Assembly (NCBI GenBank): GCA_024336345.1
Contig: JANFOG010000002.1
Location: 1,736,001 to 1,800,000, forward strand
Direction: 5' to 3'
Length of the DNA stretch: 64,000 nt
Source: Mariannaea sp. PMI_226
Taxonomy: Eukaryota; Ascomycota; Sordariomycetes; Hypocreales; Nectriaceae
Shown here: one piece after another, positions 34,204 through 46,893 of the stretch
Layout: the number at the start of each line of letters is the position of its first letter
Position numbering within the stretch: position 1 is the stretch's first letter
Notes under the pieces: generated by a model
What the model was told of the DNA's origin: nothing
What the model saw: only the letters and a program-made list of their open reading frames with translations
The model's database searches: none
Program-made: the position numbers and the translations under genes

Positions 34204-35269
34204 TCAACCCCGTCGTCCTCGCCCTCCTCCTCCTCTTCCTCCTCTTGACCCTCCTCGCCCCTTGCCGTGCGGCGGGTTAATCTTCAATCCCGCTGGCAAA
34301 TCGGCTCTCCATTCGCCATCCTGCCACAAGACGCCGACATCTCGTTGTCTTCCCGTCACCATCTTGAAGTAACGCGAGCTCAGGACACCCTGGTCATCTC
34401 CCTCTGTAAGCAGCACGCCATTGTCACTCTTCCACCACTTGACACCATCATGCAAGCTCGCCTCGACATCCAACTCGATGATCAGTTCGGCGTCCTTTCG
34501 CATACCGCTCACAACGCCTTCCTCAGGCGTGCCTGTCGAGCAGTGCACATGGTTACGGCCCATAACCTTCAGCCCGCCAGATTCGACAATCTTGGGCCAG
34601 AAATAGAAGTAGGTGCCATGGAGCACACGGGCAGGTATGTTGCCCTCCTCCAAAGTGATGGAACTGAGATGGGCCTCCGAGTCGAGTTTGATAGAGTGGC
34701 CCTGGTTAGCACGGATCAGGTAGTCCGCTGGCTCTACACTGGTCGTAGACAGAGATGGGTTGGTAGAGGGGTTGGGTTTCAAGGAGAAGCGTTGCTTGTC
34801 GCTTGAGACAACTGCCTGCTGGACCTCCTGGAAGGTGACGTTGAGAGACTTCAAAGGCCCCCAGGTGAGCTGCGAGAATAAGTTAGCACAAGAGACTTTT
34901 TTTTTCTTCTTTCTTTTTGCTTCTTTTTTCGGACGGTCTTCTCTAGAATAGTCGTCGTATGGGGTACAATAGTCCCATTGCTACAAACCATGGTAGTAAG
35001 ATTGGAAGGGGAGGTCTTACAACACGATCCAACGGCGCATACCCTTCTCCATCAAGCTGAATATTTGCGTTTTCCGCCTGATGTCGCAACAACCTGGATA
35101 GGGCCTTTGAAATCTGCACATCGCGGGACTGTCCACCACCACCTCCTCTGCCTCTGCCTCCTCTGCCCCGACCACCTCCTCGTCCTCCTCGCTGCGCCTC
35201 TCCGAGCAATCTGTCCTCAACCAGCTCATACTGGGACGAAACCCCTCCGTCGTTCAAGTCGTCAGCCAT
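34204..35269 (-). CDS. tpt1: tRNA 2'-phosphotransferase Tpt1/KptA (2 exons)
   Basis: Exons are 35021-35269 and 34204-34869, giving 304 residues; the 151-nt intron has a GTGCTAAC branch and CGCAG acceptor. Tpt1 removes the splice-junction 2'-phosphate from spliced tRNAs, transferring it to NAD+ to give ADP-ribose 1",2"-cyclic phosphate and nicotinamide. The core is complete: RLLRH (R62, H63), IRANQGHS (R136) and VSGMRKDAEL (R206) supply the family's R-H-R-R active-site residues. Unusually, Arg/Gly-rich tails flank the core: an RGG-type stretch at ~27-46 and a second at the extreme C-terminus (~288-304). These are likely RNA-binding or arginine-methylation segments. There is a low-complexity insertion before R136 (~105-130). 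The start at 35269 is taken as the first ATG of the exon giving MADDLNDGG; it sits within a longer open frame. Confidence 0.94.
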
Positions 35270-36399
35270 GATGCGCCGGAATGGATGGCGCTTCGCCCTA
35301 GAAGTAATTGCTGTCGTGAGGTTTGCGGTGGTTAAAGGGTAGGACTGGGGTCTGAAGAACGGGGTATTCTGCAAGCAGAGTGATAAAGTTGCAAAAGTTG
35401 TCAAGAACACTTCCAGCTTCGGTCTTCTCAAGTAAACGAGGGGCATATGCTATATTCCCGAGTTGTTTGAAAAGTGAGAAACGAGCTGAGGCTTGCCTAC
35501 ACACGTCCTTTTACCTACAGGTATTTCAACGAAATACGTACCCAGCCAGCTCACGAGCTGTGGGGCCCGCTTTGCCCAAGGTACCGAGAGGGATACTGTA
35601 ACTCACCTGTAGAGTACCAGTCATTCTGACTCTCTCCTCGGCCTGACTCATCAAACCTCAAATACCCAAGGTGAGGTCGACGACTTGTCCTCCTAAGCCA
35701 CAAGGCTGTGCCTGATTCACTCCATTATCACCACGAGAAATCATTCATAAGCAGGCAGATTCACACAGCTAATAGGGAGGCAACAGGATATGCATAGATG
35801 ACACCAAATAGTTGCACATTCTTCCAACACCCATATGCACATCGCTCATTTGCCGAAGCAGAGCCAGCAGTCTACTATGCGCGGTCCTTGCGTATCATAC
35901 ATTGTCCTGACGACCAGTTACCATGCTCAAAATGCTAATCCCGTTCACTCTTTACCCCCAATCCGCTGTCATTCCTTCTCGAGTAGGACACACCAAAAAA
36001 AAAAAAAAAAAAGAGACCCTAAAAGTGCCATGACCATGTTGTGCAGCGATCCCATCGCTGCTCATGTATATCCCAGAGTCACGCCAAAACCATGATGCTT
36101 TCCTCCTCACTAGTTTTCTCTTATTCGTTTTTCGTTCATGCATGTATGTTCTTGACCTACACCTGGATGTATCGCTGCCCGAGTCGTTGGCAGGGTTGCT
36201 TGTCATGAATCGTCAGGCCGAATGAAGTAAAAAAGATGAAATGAACCCGTAAAATTACCCCCTCTCGATAGGAGGGATACGCAAAAAAAAGAAAAAAAGG
36301 AAAGAAAAGAGAAAATGACCACGCCCTGCGGGAGAAGCATAGAATATATATAATACGTAAAAGTACAGTCGTAAAGTCAGGGGTAATTCGTCAGAATGG
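35270..36399. other. Intergenic region between TPT1 start and the large disordered-protein gene
   Basis: TPT1 promoter and leader, then the 3' UTR of the next minus-strand gene. It contains an A18 tract at ~35995-36012. Short open frames here look non-coding. Confidence 0.55.
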
Positions 36400-39300
36400 T
36401 CATCTGTAGCCGCCAGCAGCCGCAGAAGGCTGAGTGATAGTGACATTACTGTCCCGAGCCGGCCTTCTGATCATGCTGCTGGTTCGGCTAAGCATTGACT
36501 GGCCCAGGGACATATGGCGCTGTGTCCGCTCTTCAACCACCCTGTCCACGGCATTGTTGTCGCGATCATTATTAGACCTGGAGTCCAAGTACCTTCTCGA
36601 AGAAGGCGTGTTGGTACTGAAAGGCGTAGCCAATCGTGATGGGTTCAAGCTAGAGGAGGCAAACCTGCGACGAGGAAGAGCAGATGATCCTAGAGTATTG
36701 TTCTCAACGGCTTGTGGTTGTGGAGCCGGTTCTAGGGGTGCCGTTCGCGTCGCGTTCAGATCTGTGTTGGCCCGCGAAGGAGAGCGGAAAGTTTGATCAT
36801 CATCTCCCTCTCCAATAGTTCCTCGGCGGTTACGCACAAAGAGTGAGGTCTTACGTCCTTCATCTGGTTCCTCAGTACCAGCCCGTCTGGTCCTCAACAT
36901 CAAAGACGACTTCCTCCCGTCTTCTGGTTCCTCAGTGCCAGCACGGCGGGTTCTCGATATTAAAAGCGAAGATCTCCTCTGAGAGACTGGCTCCAGGGGG
37001 GTGGATGGAGTGGACGCAATGGCTCGGGGTGGGGGTAAAGTATTGTTATTGAGAATATTGAGTCGTCGCTCCTCGAACTTTGACATGGCTCTTGGGCTAG
37101 TGGTGGTGTTCGCCTTTGGTGGACCTTGATCAGCCCCAATACTCTGGCGGCGTTGTGGAGCAGAAGCCCCGGAAAAGTTCTTGTTCACCGTGGGCGTAGT
37201 TGGGGTATCATTGGATGTCTGAGCAGGAGCAGGAATTTGGACTTGTACGGCTTGCGGGGGTCGAGTTTGAGTGCGATCTTCACCCAGTGCCACACAGAGC
37301 TCAGTCAAGCCGCGGCAAACACTATCTGCCTTTCTTCTGAGTTGGCGGTCGGTGATATTGGTCCCGGAACCAATAGTGCTAGCTCCACTGGAAATTGGGC
37401 CAAGTTGGCCAGGTGTGCCCATCATAGACGAAAGAGCCATGGCGTCATTTGCGACAGCCTCGAGGGCTCTGAAAACTTCCGCATCGAGGAGAAGTTTAGA
37501 TTTTAGCAAGGCGGAATGAAGAAGCGGGTGTGAATCTCGATGTGATGATGAAGCACTAACTGCATCTGTAGTCACCTGGTTGTTGTTGTTGATGTTGCTG
37601 TTGTTGCTGTTGTTGTTTCCAGATCGCTTCGGGGATGAAGATATGGTTGTTACTGTCGTGGTTGCTGTAGGAGGACGATCATCTGATAGCCTCGATATTG
37701 CAGCGCCAGACGTTGGGGGAAGCTTGCCGGTAAGTTCGAGGCGGTGGATCCGCGACTTTAGATCATCTAGCTCATCCCAGACCGTAGATGGGGCATTAGT
37801 GGAGGTAGTCGACTCTGTTCCCTCAGGGTTGCCTTGGGCGGTTGTCTCGGCACTTTGTTGTCGGGGAAGATCAAATGATCGGACAAGCGGAGACGAGTTG
37901 TACATCTTACTTTGGCCAGGCGCCCTGTACGTAGAGGCTCGAGGCTGTACGGTGGAATTGTTGTCAGATATCGAGCCACCCCTCCGGCGTGAGTGGGATA
38001 AGTTATCTGAATCTTGTAAAATCATGGACCGCGGCGTTGGGGGGGCTGTTCGTACGGCGGATGCGCCAACTCTTGTGCGAGTCAGGTCTTCTCCAGGATG
38101 AACAGAAGCAGCCTTTTCACGGGCGAGGGTTCGATAGGTGGAGAGGCGGGATACTTCGCTTGCTCGGTCATCATCATAGGGTCTTTGGCGGGATGTCTCT
38201 TGCTGGTCGGAGAGTCGTCGGCGAACCTGGGGGGGAGATGTCGGCTTCGAACCGGGTACAACAGAAGAATAGGGCCGACGGTGATAGGAGCGTGTCGCTC
38301 GGGACTGTTCCAATTAGCTCTGACCATGACAATGGCGGTTTGGTATGAATCATGAATTGCAGATCAAGAAAAAGGAAACCTGATGAATCAAAGGCACAAA
38401 AAGACGGGCATGATGACATTGTTCATGCAGTGGAGCATTGACAGGATAAAAGCTGGTATGTGATACGAAACATGGACTCTCAGCGCACATGGCGCTGAGA
38501 CAGGATCAACACAGGTATGTGTATATCAAGTAATTAGACGCAAGGGAACATAATGGCTTACCACAACGCTCTGGGTTTCTTCTGCAGCGGCTTGATCTGG
38601 TAGGCGTCTGGAAGTCTCTTCACGAGCAATTTTTAGGAAGACGTCCCCCGTGTCATCGCCATCCACGGCATCGCGACGGGCCGCCGAGGTCAGAAAATCT
38701 TGATCAGATCTCCCTTCCAGAGCACGAAGAGCGCTATCGTAGTTGGAATCGACAGGGTCGTCCCCAAAGATGCGGGCCCTCGAATTCATGTCCAGGGTTA
38801 GACTCTTACGCGAGCCAGAAGATCGGAAGCCTCGAATGGGAGGGACGCGAACAGGTGTTGACGTGGACGGTTCAACGTTGTGGTTGACAGGTGGTCGGTA
38901 TGAGACAGGCGGACGATGCGAGACAGACGCTCGCCTGTCATCGGGTGGGCTTGAGCTGGCCAGTGTTTTGAGCGGAATCAAATCTCGTTGACCGGGGAGA
39001 TTGTCCTTTGACGACCTGTCGGATGACGACTGGGTAGATGGCTGGGAAACAGACTGGGAAGCTGACTGGACGCTCTGGGCGGCCTCAACAGCGGCCTGTA
39101 GACGCTCCTGGTTCAGTGACAGAGGCGGGTGATTGGATGCAGCACCCTTCAATCGGCGCGATACCAGGGTGCGTCGGCTCCGGGGGCGAGTGAGGATAGG
39201 TGTAGAATGCGGGGGTTCAGCGGCGTCTTGGGAAAGAGAATTATCAGGGAGTGAGGCGGGACGCCGGGCGTGGGTAGGCGGATCGACAGCGGATACAGGT

Positions 39301-40253
39301 ACGGACGATTCGGGCTGACAGGACGAGGCTCTTGATCGAGATGACAAAAGCGGCGGTGAGGGAGTCGAGGATAAGGACGTTGTTGCTGATGTTTGAGCGG
39401 CAAGCGAGGGTGCGGATGGAGGCGTGGGTGAAGGCGCAGGCGCAGATGGAGACGCAATGGCAGGCAAAAAGGTAGACACTGGCACAGGATCAAAGTGTTT
39501 TTCGGCGTCGTTGAGATGTGTTGTCGGGTGAGCCAGTTTTTGGGCAGTCGCCGGCAGTGTCAATGGCGGTACTAAAACCGTATCGGACGCCGCCAGGTCC
39601 AAGGAGCCACTGAGAGGGGGGGTTTGGTCGGCGGCGGCAGTGGGTTGGTTGCTCTGAACAGCGAATGAACCCTCGGTTTGGCCCGAGTACGGGTCTGGAT
39701 CTGCTGATGGATGCTGGCTTGTGCTAGAGACGGGGGCACCGCGACAGTCCGTATTGGGCGAGACAGGCGAGGGTGGCGCGTGGTACGCTAGCGACGGGTG
39801 CGACAGCGCCGTCGATGTGCTCGGGCTGGTTTGGCTGTCTATGAGGGTGTTGTTGGGGGGACTAGCGTGAGCAACACTGTCGTCTTTGACAGTCTCGTCT
39901 AGACCGCCGTTGTCATCGCTATGACTTCTGTTGCCGATGGTTGTGCTGGCGCGACGGTCGACAAAGCGAAAGGATGGTAGTTTGGATGGGTTGTGGTTTT
40001 GTCGATGCGAGTCCGGGCAGATGACGAGTGATTGAGTTGCAGGTGCAGAAGCCGATGCCGAAGCCGATGCATGAGGGATCGAAATGGCCAGATGCTGCGG
40101 CGGAGACGACGGCGACGGCGGTTGCTGTTGTTGCTGGTGCTGCTTCTGCTGCTGCTGATGTTGCTGCTCGTACTGATACTCTTGGACCTTGTCGATACCA
40201 CTGAGAGCATGGCCCAAATGGCCCGCACTGGTGAAACTAACCTTTGTACTCAT
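36400..40253 (-). CDS. Large low-complexity fungal protein of unknown function (family often labelled 'LPXTG-motif cell wall anchor'; 2 exons)
   Basis: Exons are 38562-40253 and 36400-38304 with a 257-nt intron, giving 1,198 residues. It is almost entirely Ser/Thr/Pro/Gln-rich. There is a poly-Gln/His stretch near residues 27-45, encoded by CAG-type repeats, and an Asn run (NNNSNNSNINNNN) in the second half. Two short ordered-looking segments stand out: TVWDELDDLKSRIHRLELTGKL (coiled-coil-like) and LLHSALLKSKLLLDAEVFRALEAVANDA, followed by RRKADSVCRGLTELCVAL. I see no signal peptide and no LPXTG motif, so the common label is not supported. Three tandem ~20-residue units begin RRSSL/RKSSL/RKTSL (see findings). 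I infer a cytoplasmic, possibly phosphoregulated scaffold. The intron contains an earlier AG that would give an immediate stop; the acceptor at 38305 restores the frame. Confidence 0.75.
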
Positions 40254-43200
40254 GGTGTCTCCTACCGTAGCATCCCAGTAATGTTACAAAGAGCCCTTTA
40301 GCAGCGGTGGACCTGACTGGCTGGCTGCTTGCCGCTGTTTCTGGGATCCTTGGAGCTGGGGTCCTTCAGCAACTCCACCCAGAGTGGTCTCTCACAACCA
40401 GGACGCACACACACACACAGCACTCCCACCTCGGGCCAGGATGCAAAATGCAACCTCTCAACGGGGAAATAATGGCAGTGGTGGGTTTTTCTGGATCTTC
40501 CGTTTCGCGTTCGAACTGCACTCGTGGTTTTCCGGATCTTCGGGAGTCGTTTCAATGGCGATAATTAATAGGAATTAGTTTAATAGACACACGGTCGGCA
40601 GTCAGGTCTCGGCCTGCCCCCTTCCATGGAATACGGGTGAGACAAAAAAAGATCGCTGGAGCCCAAATGCCAAAACTCGGTGGAATTTTTAGCTTTAGCA
40701 TGAATATATGACCCGTCGGTGAGTGAGTGGACAAAAGAAGAGCTTTCTCAGGCGGTGACGGCTGTCTCGGTGAGGCAGTTGGTATAATTTCAGACAAAGT
40801 ATATGACCAAACCAAAGAAATACTGTCCAGTTTTGATTTTTTTTTGGGAGGAAAGCGAATTGGAGAGCGAAGCAAAGGTTTTGGTGGTGATAAATTCTAT
40901 TGGATTGGGTTGGGTTGGGTTGGCAAAGATGGGTCGGTGAACACGTTGTGGGAAAGAACAGAGCTGGGTTTATTAGAATTAGAAGTGAAAAGGACGACAA
41001 GAAGACGAGTTTGAGGACGGATGAGATGACCTATGACCCAGGAGATGAGACGCAGCGGAGGAGAAATAAAAACAAGAAGAATAAGAGTGATGAAGAGGAA
41101 GAAGAAAGAGAAAGTGTGTAAACCCAGCCAAACGCAACAAAGAGAGTCGAGGAGGGGTCCTCTGGAGACCCATCGCACCGAGAGGAACCGTTGACAAAGT
41201 ACACACACGGATACAGTATGGTATGGACGATATTCATCCAGCAACAGGGTCACCACGGCCTCCCTTTTTTTTCGATCCAATGGAGACGCAACTGACAAGG
41301 ACTGGATGGGATAGGACAAGATCGGACGGCGATGGGTACTTCAAGACTTGTCGAGGGTAATAGGATTAGGCTTGAGCCGGTGGGGGGAGGAGGGACGATG
41401 CCAGCAAAGTGAAGACAACGTGGTACTGTACGTAGAAATTAATACATCCATTTTTCTTCAGTTTGTAGCCTCGACGTCAGGAGCAAGTTGTGCTACATAA
41501 TTTGCAGTTACATACGCAGGCAAGGTACCCGGTTGTTGATGGAAAGATGGCACGAAGCATAGGTGTGAATAACTTCAAAGCACAATTGCTCCTCTAATAA
41601 TCGCCGTCTGATATGACGCTACCTTAACTATCCACTACATCAGGTCAGGTACCTAGGTTAGGTAAGATATGTCAGTTAGGTACCAATGTCCGGAGTACTG
41701 TACAGAAGTGCTTCGGGCCATTGTTAATCATTTCCGTTCGTGCAGGTTGCTGCTAACCTATTACCAACCAACCTAATCAAGGGCCACCACCACCGTCAAC
41801 AAGGGGCCTGGATGGACAGGCGAGCGAACATGGATGTTGTGGATGGCAGTTCGCACCAAGCACGCTCTCACAGACAAGGTCCCCTTCTGCAGAAGAGTCG
41901 ACATGGGCTGGATCTGCGTTTCTAACTTCAAGCCCCGGTCAGCTACATGATACGTGATTGTTGCAGATACACGCCAAGCCGGAAAGGTTTGAATAAAAGC
42001 ATCATGAAGCATACGGACATCATATTAATTACCTGACATATACCCGGCTAGTATGAAACTACGTACATCTGGACTGGTACACGTAAAAATAAATTAAATA
42101 AAATAAAAAAAGCCAGACGAAACGACGGCTAGTTGAATACACGCAAATACCTATCAAATATCATTACCATGCTGGTTTGGTATGCCTCCCATATTGTACC
42201 TACACTTGTTTGTTTGTTTTTTCTTGCTTGCTTGCTTGCTCTCTATTTCTTTCTCTATCTCTATCTCTATCTCTATCTCCTATTCCACAGACATACATAG
42301 CTCCATCATATCGTCCTCCACTTTCCCATTCCCCTTCCCCTTCCCCTTCTAAACATTACTAGGTGCTCTGTGATGGTCGGAAAACGGCAATCATCGACTC
42401 TGACCAGCAATTCTCTGCGCCCGGCGCTTGACTGGCGAGGGCACGCACCACCACATCGTCACTGTCGCAAGTCTGTGCAGAACCACAGGTCCAAATTTCA
42501 TCAGGGGTGGTGATCTTTGTTCGAGGAGGTTGGGGGCCTTTAAAAGAATGGGGACTAGCGTCGCTGGGAGCTTCGGCCATGCGGTCCATCTAGCCTCGTG
42601 GGAATTAGAGAGACAGGCCACACAGGCCACGGGTAAGGGGGGAAAAAGACGAAGTTGAGCTTGCTAGGGAATGGAGAACTCCTATCCTTGTGCTGAAACA
42701 AGAGGCTCGTTCTGGGGTCGGTTGGCGAGAAAGGTAAAGGGGCAGCGGAAAACATGGGTAGGTCCGCTGTAATCTGGAGTATTCCCACACTACAGAACTT
42801 CAAACATGCCTTGCACATGGGTCTAGATTAAACGGAAGACTTTGTGCTCCATATCGGAAAGGTACCTTATAACTATTTATGATGGGGCCTCAAGTAACCA
42901 GCATACTAATATTACTCACCTACTGATTGTGTACGTCGTACCACTCAATGTACTATGAGTAGACCAGTGTTACCCTGAATATCTGACACCATTTGAACAT
43001 GTATATCCACTCGCCAAAGCCTAAGCTCTGTCCTCCAATCTCCCCAATGCCGCCATTGGTCGTCAAATTATTGACTGATCGTTTGTGATGGACTGTTCGC
43101 TAACATGTCTATGACCTGTCACGGTAGACCTCAAGTACGTACATAGTAGTAGATACGTGCGCGAACCTATGCGACGTCCAGTAGCAGTGCCTTCTCCTGC

Positions 43201-44994
43201 ATTGCGCAGACACGAGCTGAGACAAGGAGAGGTTGGATATGCTTTGGTAGCTTGCATGCCGCCATTGGCTGCGCACAGGCGCATCCTTAGCCGACTTTAT
43301 TCTGTATCTGTACGTGACAGAGCTCGTCACCCCTATCCGTTCTGTAAGTGTGTGATGGGTGATGCGCGATGGAGTAGGTGCTGTGTTCCTGTTCACTAAT
43401 GAGAAGCTTGCTTCTCTTTGGTGAGCTCCCCCCCTTCTGGCCCCTGCCCCTGTATTCCGTGTCGCCGTTGGACGCGTGCCGTTGGCTTCGCGGTTCCATG
43501 CCCCAGTTGTGACAGGATGTAGACCCTGTTCAAGATTCGATGAAAGGACCGTTCACCTGCCAGGGACAGAGGGACTACCACCTACGTAGTACTAACTACT
43601 GTGTATGGTATCTAGTGCCTGGTAATGACAGGGCCACCGGTGAATTTTCCTGCCCTTGCCGAGCGTTTCGTCCCATCCCCTACTAGTCAAGCAGACACAG
43701 TACGGAATATGAAGTACAGGTAATCTGTAGGTAGACGGTAGATCGCAACCCTGCCATCTATCTACCTTGGTCCGGTTTAGACAAATACTCTGGCGAGAAG
43801 ACTGGAGAAACCCATTGACCAGGGCCAGGAAGTAATTAATATATAATATTTTCCGATTCATTATATCCACTATGAACGAACGTACATAGTGCTTATTTCG
43901 GTGCACGTAATCAGTATTATTAGTGCACGCGTCGTGCTAATTATGTCCTATGCAGCTCTCACGAAATGACGAATCTCAAATCCATCGCGCTCGCTTGGCA
44001 CACAACGCCAATGGACTTCTCCTATCCTGAGACTACGATGTGCAGCAGAGCAGAGACCATCTAGTATGCAGCTTGCTTCTTTCAGTAACCGTACTCCTCC
44101 CTACTGCATGCTCAGTGCATCATCCTGCTGAACTCCACCCTCCGAACGCCTGCAGCAATAGTTCGCAAAACTCCTCGACGCGCATGGTGGAGTGGAGGAA
44201 TAAAACCATGTAGGTAGGGTAGCTGCACTTTCAGGGGCTGTTGTCGTTAGATCTTCGAGTCGACGTCTGCTTTGTGACATACCTCCTGCTTCAGTACGCG
44301 TACCAGATACTATGCAAGTAGTAGCTATTCAAGCACTTCTATAAGTTGCTCATTGGATTTTACAAATTATTCTTCATGTTTGTCATCAGTGTTGTTTACG
44401 TTGTCAGTGATGAGGTTAAGCGTCGATAACAAGACTCCCGCCCGATAAAAATTGACTGATATATCGACTCAGGTCGTCATAGATTCGCCTGTAACCGATG
44501 ATAAACATAATTCAACCGCTCAAATGCCAATTTGAGCAACAGGCGCTGGTTTCTGTTTGCTCTCGATCCCAATGTCATAACCGCACGAGGCGTGAATTGG
44601 AAGAACCGTAAATATGTAGACGTGGAAAGTATTGGGTAGATTCCATAATTAGCCTTGTTTCGACACAAGCTGCAAAGACGAGTGGTTTGGGGCTTCAAAC
44701 AGTCCTATATCCTTCATATAGCTCTGCCTGGCCTGGGTTAAGAATGCCATCATGGAACTGCTATCGGGACCCTATCGGAGACCTTCATCCTCAATAGAGT
44801 TGGTATTGGCATCAGGATGACTAGGACGACTGAATTCTCCCTCGCTACGACCGAGCACACACAAATCGCAAATTTAGTAATTTCATTCTGTTCCATAGGA
44901 TTACTCTCGACTATATATTGACAGAACCACACGATAATCCTCATGAAACCAAGTAAAATACTTCGGTGTCGTATACGGTAGTAGGACGGACTCT
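40254..44994. other. Gene-poor 4.7 kb with AGGTACCT words and a TCTCTA microsatellite
   Basis: Leader and promoter of the disordered-protein gene on the left (including a 140-codon same-strand frame at 40897-41319 with no recognisable features), and the 3' flank of the permease on the right. TAGGTACC words cluster at ~41647-41683, and a (TCTCTA)n microsatellite lies at ~42240-42282. No gene is supported. Confidence 0.5.
42238..42282. repeat. TCTCTA microsatellite
   Basis: Tandem TCTCTA-like units preceded by a short GCTT repeat, in gene-poor DNA between the disordered-protein and permease genes. Confidence 0.7.
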
Positions 44995-46893
44995 CTATTC
45001 CGCCTGCGTGGGTGGACCGACGTAGTTTTTGTGACCCCAGGCCCAGTACCAAAGGGCTGAAGCCAAGGTGGCAGCGACAAAGACAACAGAAGCATAATTA
45101 ACAGTGCTAGCTTCAACGGGAATATAAGATGGCATACAAAACAATGGCATCGCCAAGAGGGACCAAGCTATCATCTCCTGTTAGTTCCTTGTGGCAGTAA
45201 AAATGATATAAACATGTTGCGGGTACGTACCAATGGCCACAACATTGCAAAGATATCCAAAGGCCCCCAGGGGGAATTGGCAGCCTTGGACTTGCTTCCT
45301 CCCAGTGGCGAGGTTGATAGCAATTGGGCATGCATAGGATGCGGTTAGACAGATAACTCCAACACCTGAGAAGGCGTTGAAGGCTGCAGAGGAGCCGAAA
45401 TAGACCAAGCCTAGGATAATCTGAACTATCATACTCAGGATCATTGCGTTGAGTGGCACTTCAAGCTTTTTGTTGACTTTCGTCAACCACCCAGAGCCTG
45501 GAATAGCGCCATCTCTCGCAAATGCCCAAGTACATCGTGAGGCGGCAGTGGTGCAACCGATACCGCACATGATAGCTAGGATGATGAGAGGGAAGAGGAG
45601 ACCAAATGCGCCACCAGCTGAGCCGACCGCACTCTTGAGGATAGCAGGAACAGGTTGGCCAGATGCAATGGTGAGGAGATCCGGAATGTTGGGGAGAACG
45701 AACACGACCGGGATGAGGAATGCCAGTCCGGCAAGGGTGTTGAGAAGGATCGTCACAAGCATCGCCTTCGGCACTTGTGTTGCTGGTTCTCGTACTTCTT
45801 CGCACATGCTAGTTACTGTGTGAGCAAAACCATCCATGACAACCGTCGCAACACGGACACACTCACGAGAGGATCATGCCAGTTGAAGATGTGGCGTAGC
45901 CAGCTTGGAGTAGACCAACACAAAAGGACCAACCGTCAGGCCAGCCTGAGTGTGCTTCAAAGTGCCCAAAAACGTATGCTCCAGTGTGCAGTCCATCCTT
46001 GGCCATGGCCAGAACCGTGGCCAGGATAGCGATGACGGCAGCAAAAGTCCAGATGATGGCTCCCATCTGGCATCGTTAGCAACAGCCACCTGAGGCATAT
46101 CTTGGGTACAGATAGATGGGGCAACTTACATCAAGCCACGGAAGCCAGCTATTACCAAAGGCTGATACAGCATTGCAGATGAGAGTAAGGCCAAGGAAGA
46201 TCAAGAATACCTGGTAGGGCTCGCCAGCAAGAACCCCAACACCAGGTTCCTTCTCGAACACATCAACAGCAGCTACCACAAAAAGAGCGGTGCCGAAGTT
46301 GACTGCGAGCGTGATTGTAATATTGCCCACGAGGAAGAGCCAGCCACAGATCCAGCTAGCGATGCGTCGCCATTTTGGGGGAGCAAGCATGAAGGTTTGG
46401 TAGTAGACACCTAATTATACGAGCACTTGGAGTCAGTATCATCAATCAAGTACATTTGTCTCACAACAGGAGTAGTAGTGAGACAAAATCAGGAGAAGGA
46501 TGCGAGCGACATACCTCCGGCAGTAGGATACACGCTGGTGATCTCTCCGAGCGATGCGGCAACGCATGCGATAATGCCAGATACTGCAACCCAACCCCAG
46601 ATAATGTTCACAGGTCCACCACCGATAAGAGGATAGTAGAGCGTGGTAGCCAATCCGTACGGAATAGAGGCTAAGACGAAGGACATGAACGCAACCTGGA
46701 ATGTTGAGCGGTTGCGAGACAGCTCAGGCTTGTAGCCAAGCTTCTCAAGTGTTTGATCGGCCGAACCATCATGTCCGTTTGCTGAGATAGTGCCGGCTGC
46801 GAAATCATGACCGTGCTCATGCATTAACTTGTTGTCAGCCTTGCGTGGGCTGCTCAAGCTCGAGGTTGTCGAAGGTCCTTTGGGTTCAGACAT
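44995..46893 (-). CDS. APC-superfamily amino acid/GABA/polyamine permease (5 exons)
   Basis: Exons are 46515-46893, 46130-46410, 45867-46066, 45231-45808 and 44995-45167, with introns of 104, 63, 58 and 63 nt. The product is 536 residues. The first ~65 residues are a hydrophilic cytosolic N-terminus. About 12 hydrophobic segments follow, starting with VAFMSFVLASIPYGLATTLY. The APC-family motifs are clear: GGGPVNIIWGWV in TM2, SLGEITSVYPTAGGVYYQ after it, SMCEEVREPATQVPKAML between TM6 and TM7, and ASRCTWAFARDGAIPGSGWL in the TM8-9 loop. This places it with fungal Uga4/Tpo5/Hnm1-like permeases. The substrate (amino acid, GABA, choline or polyamine) cannot be decided from sequence. It should sit in the plasma membrane or vacuole. 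No pathway genes adjoin it. Confidence 0.92.

Noticed and set aside
36400..40253. Cell-wall anchored protein, as the family is often annotated
   Set aside because: No signal peptide, GPI signal or LPXTG motif is visible in the translated product.
40897..41319. 140-codon minus-strand frame upstream of the disordered-protein gene
   Set aside because: Phe/Leu/Ser-rich translation of a pyrimidine-rich leader; more likely 5' UTR.
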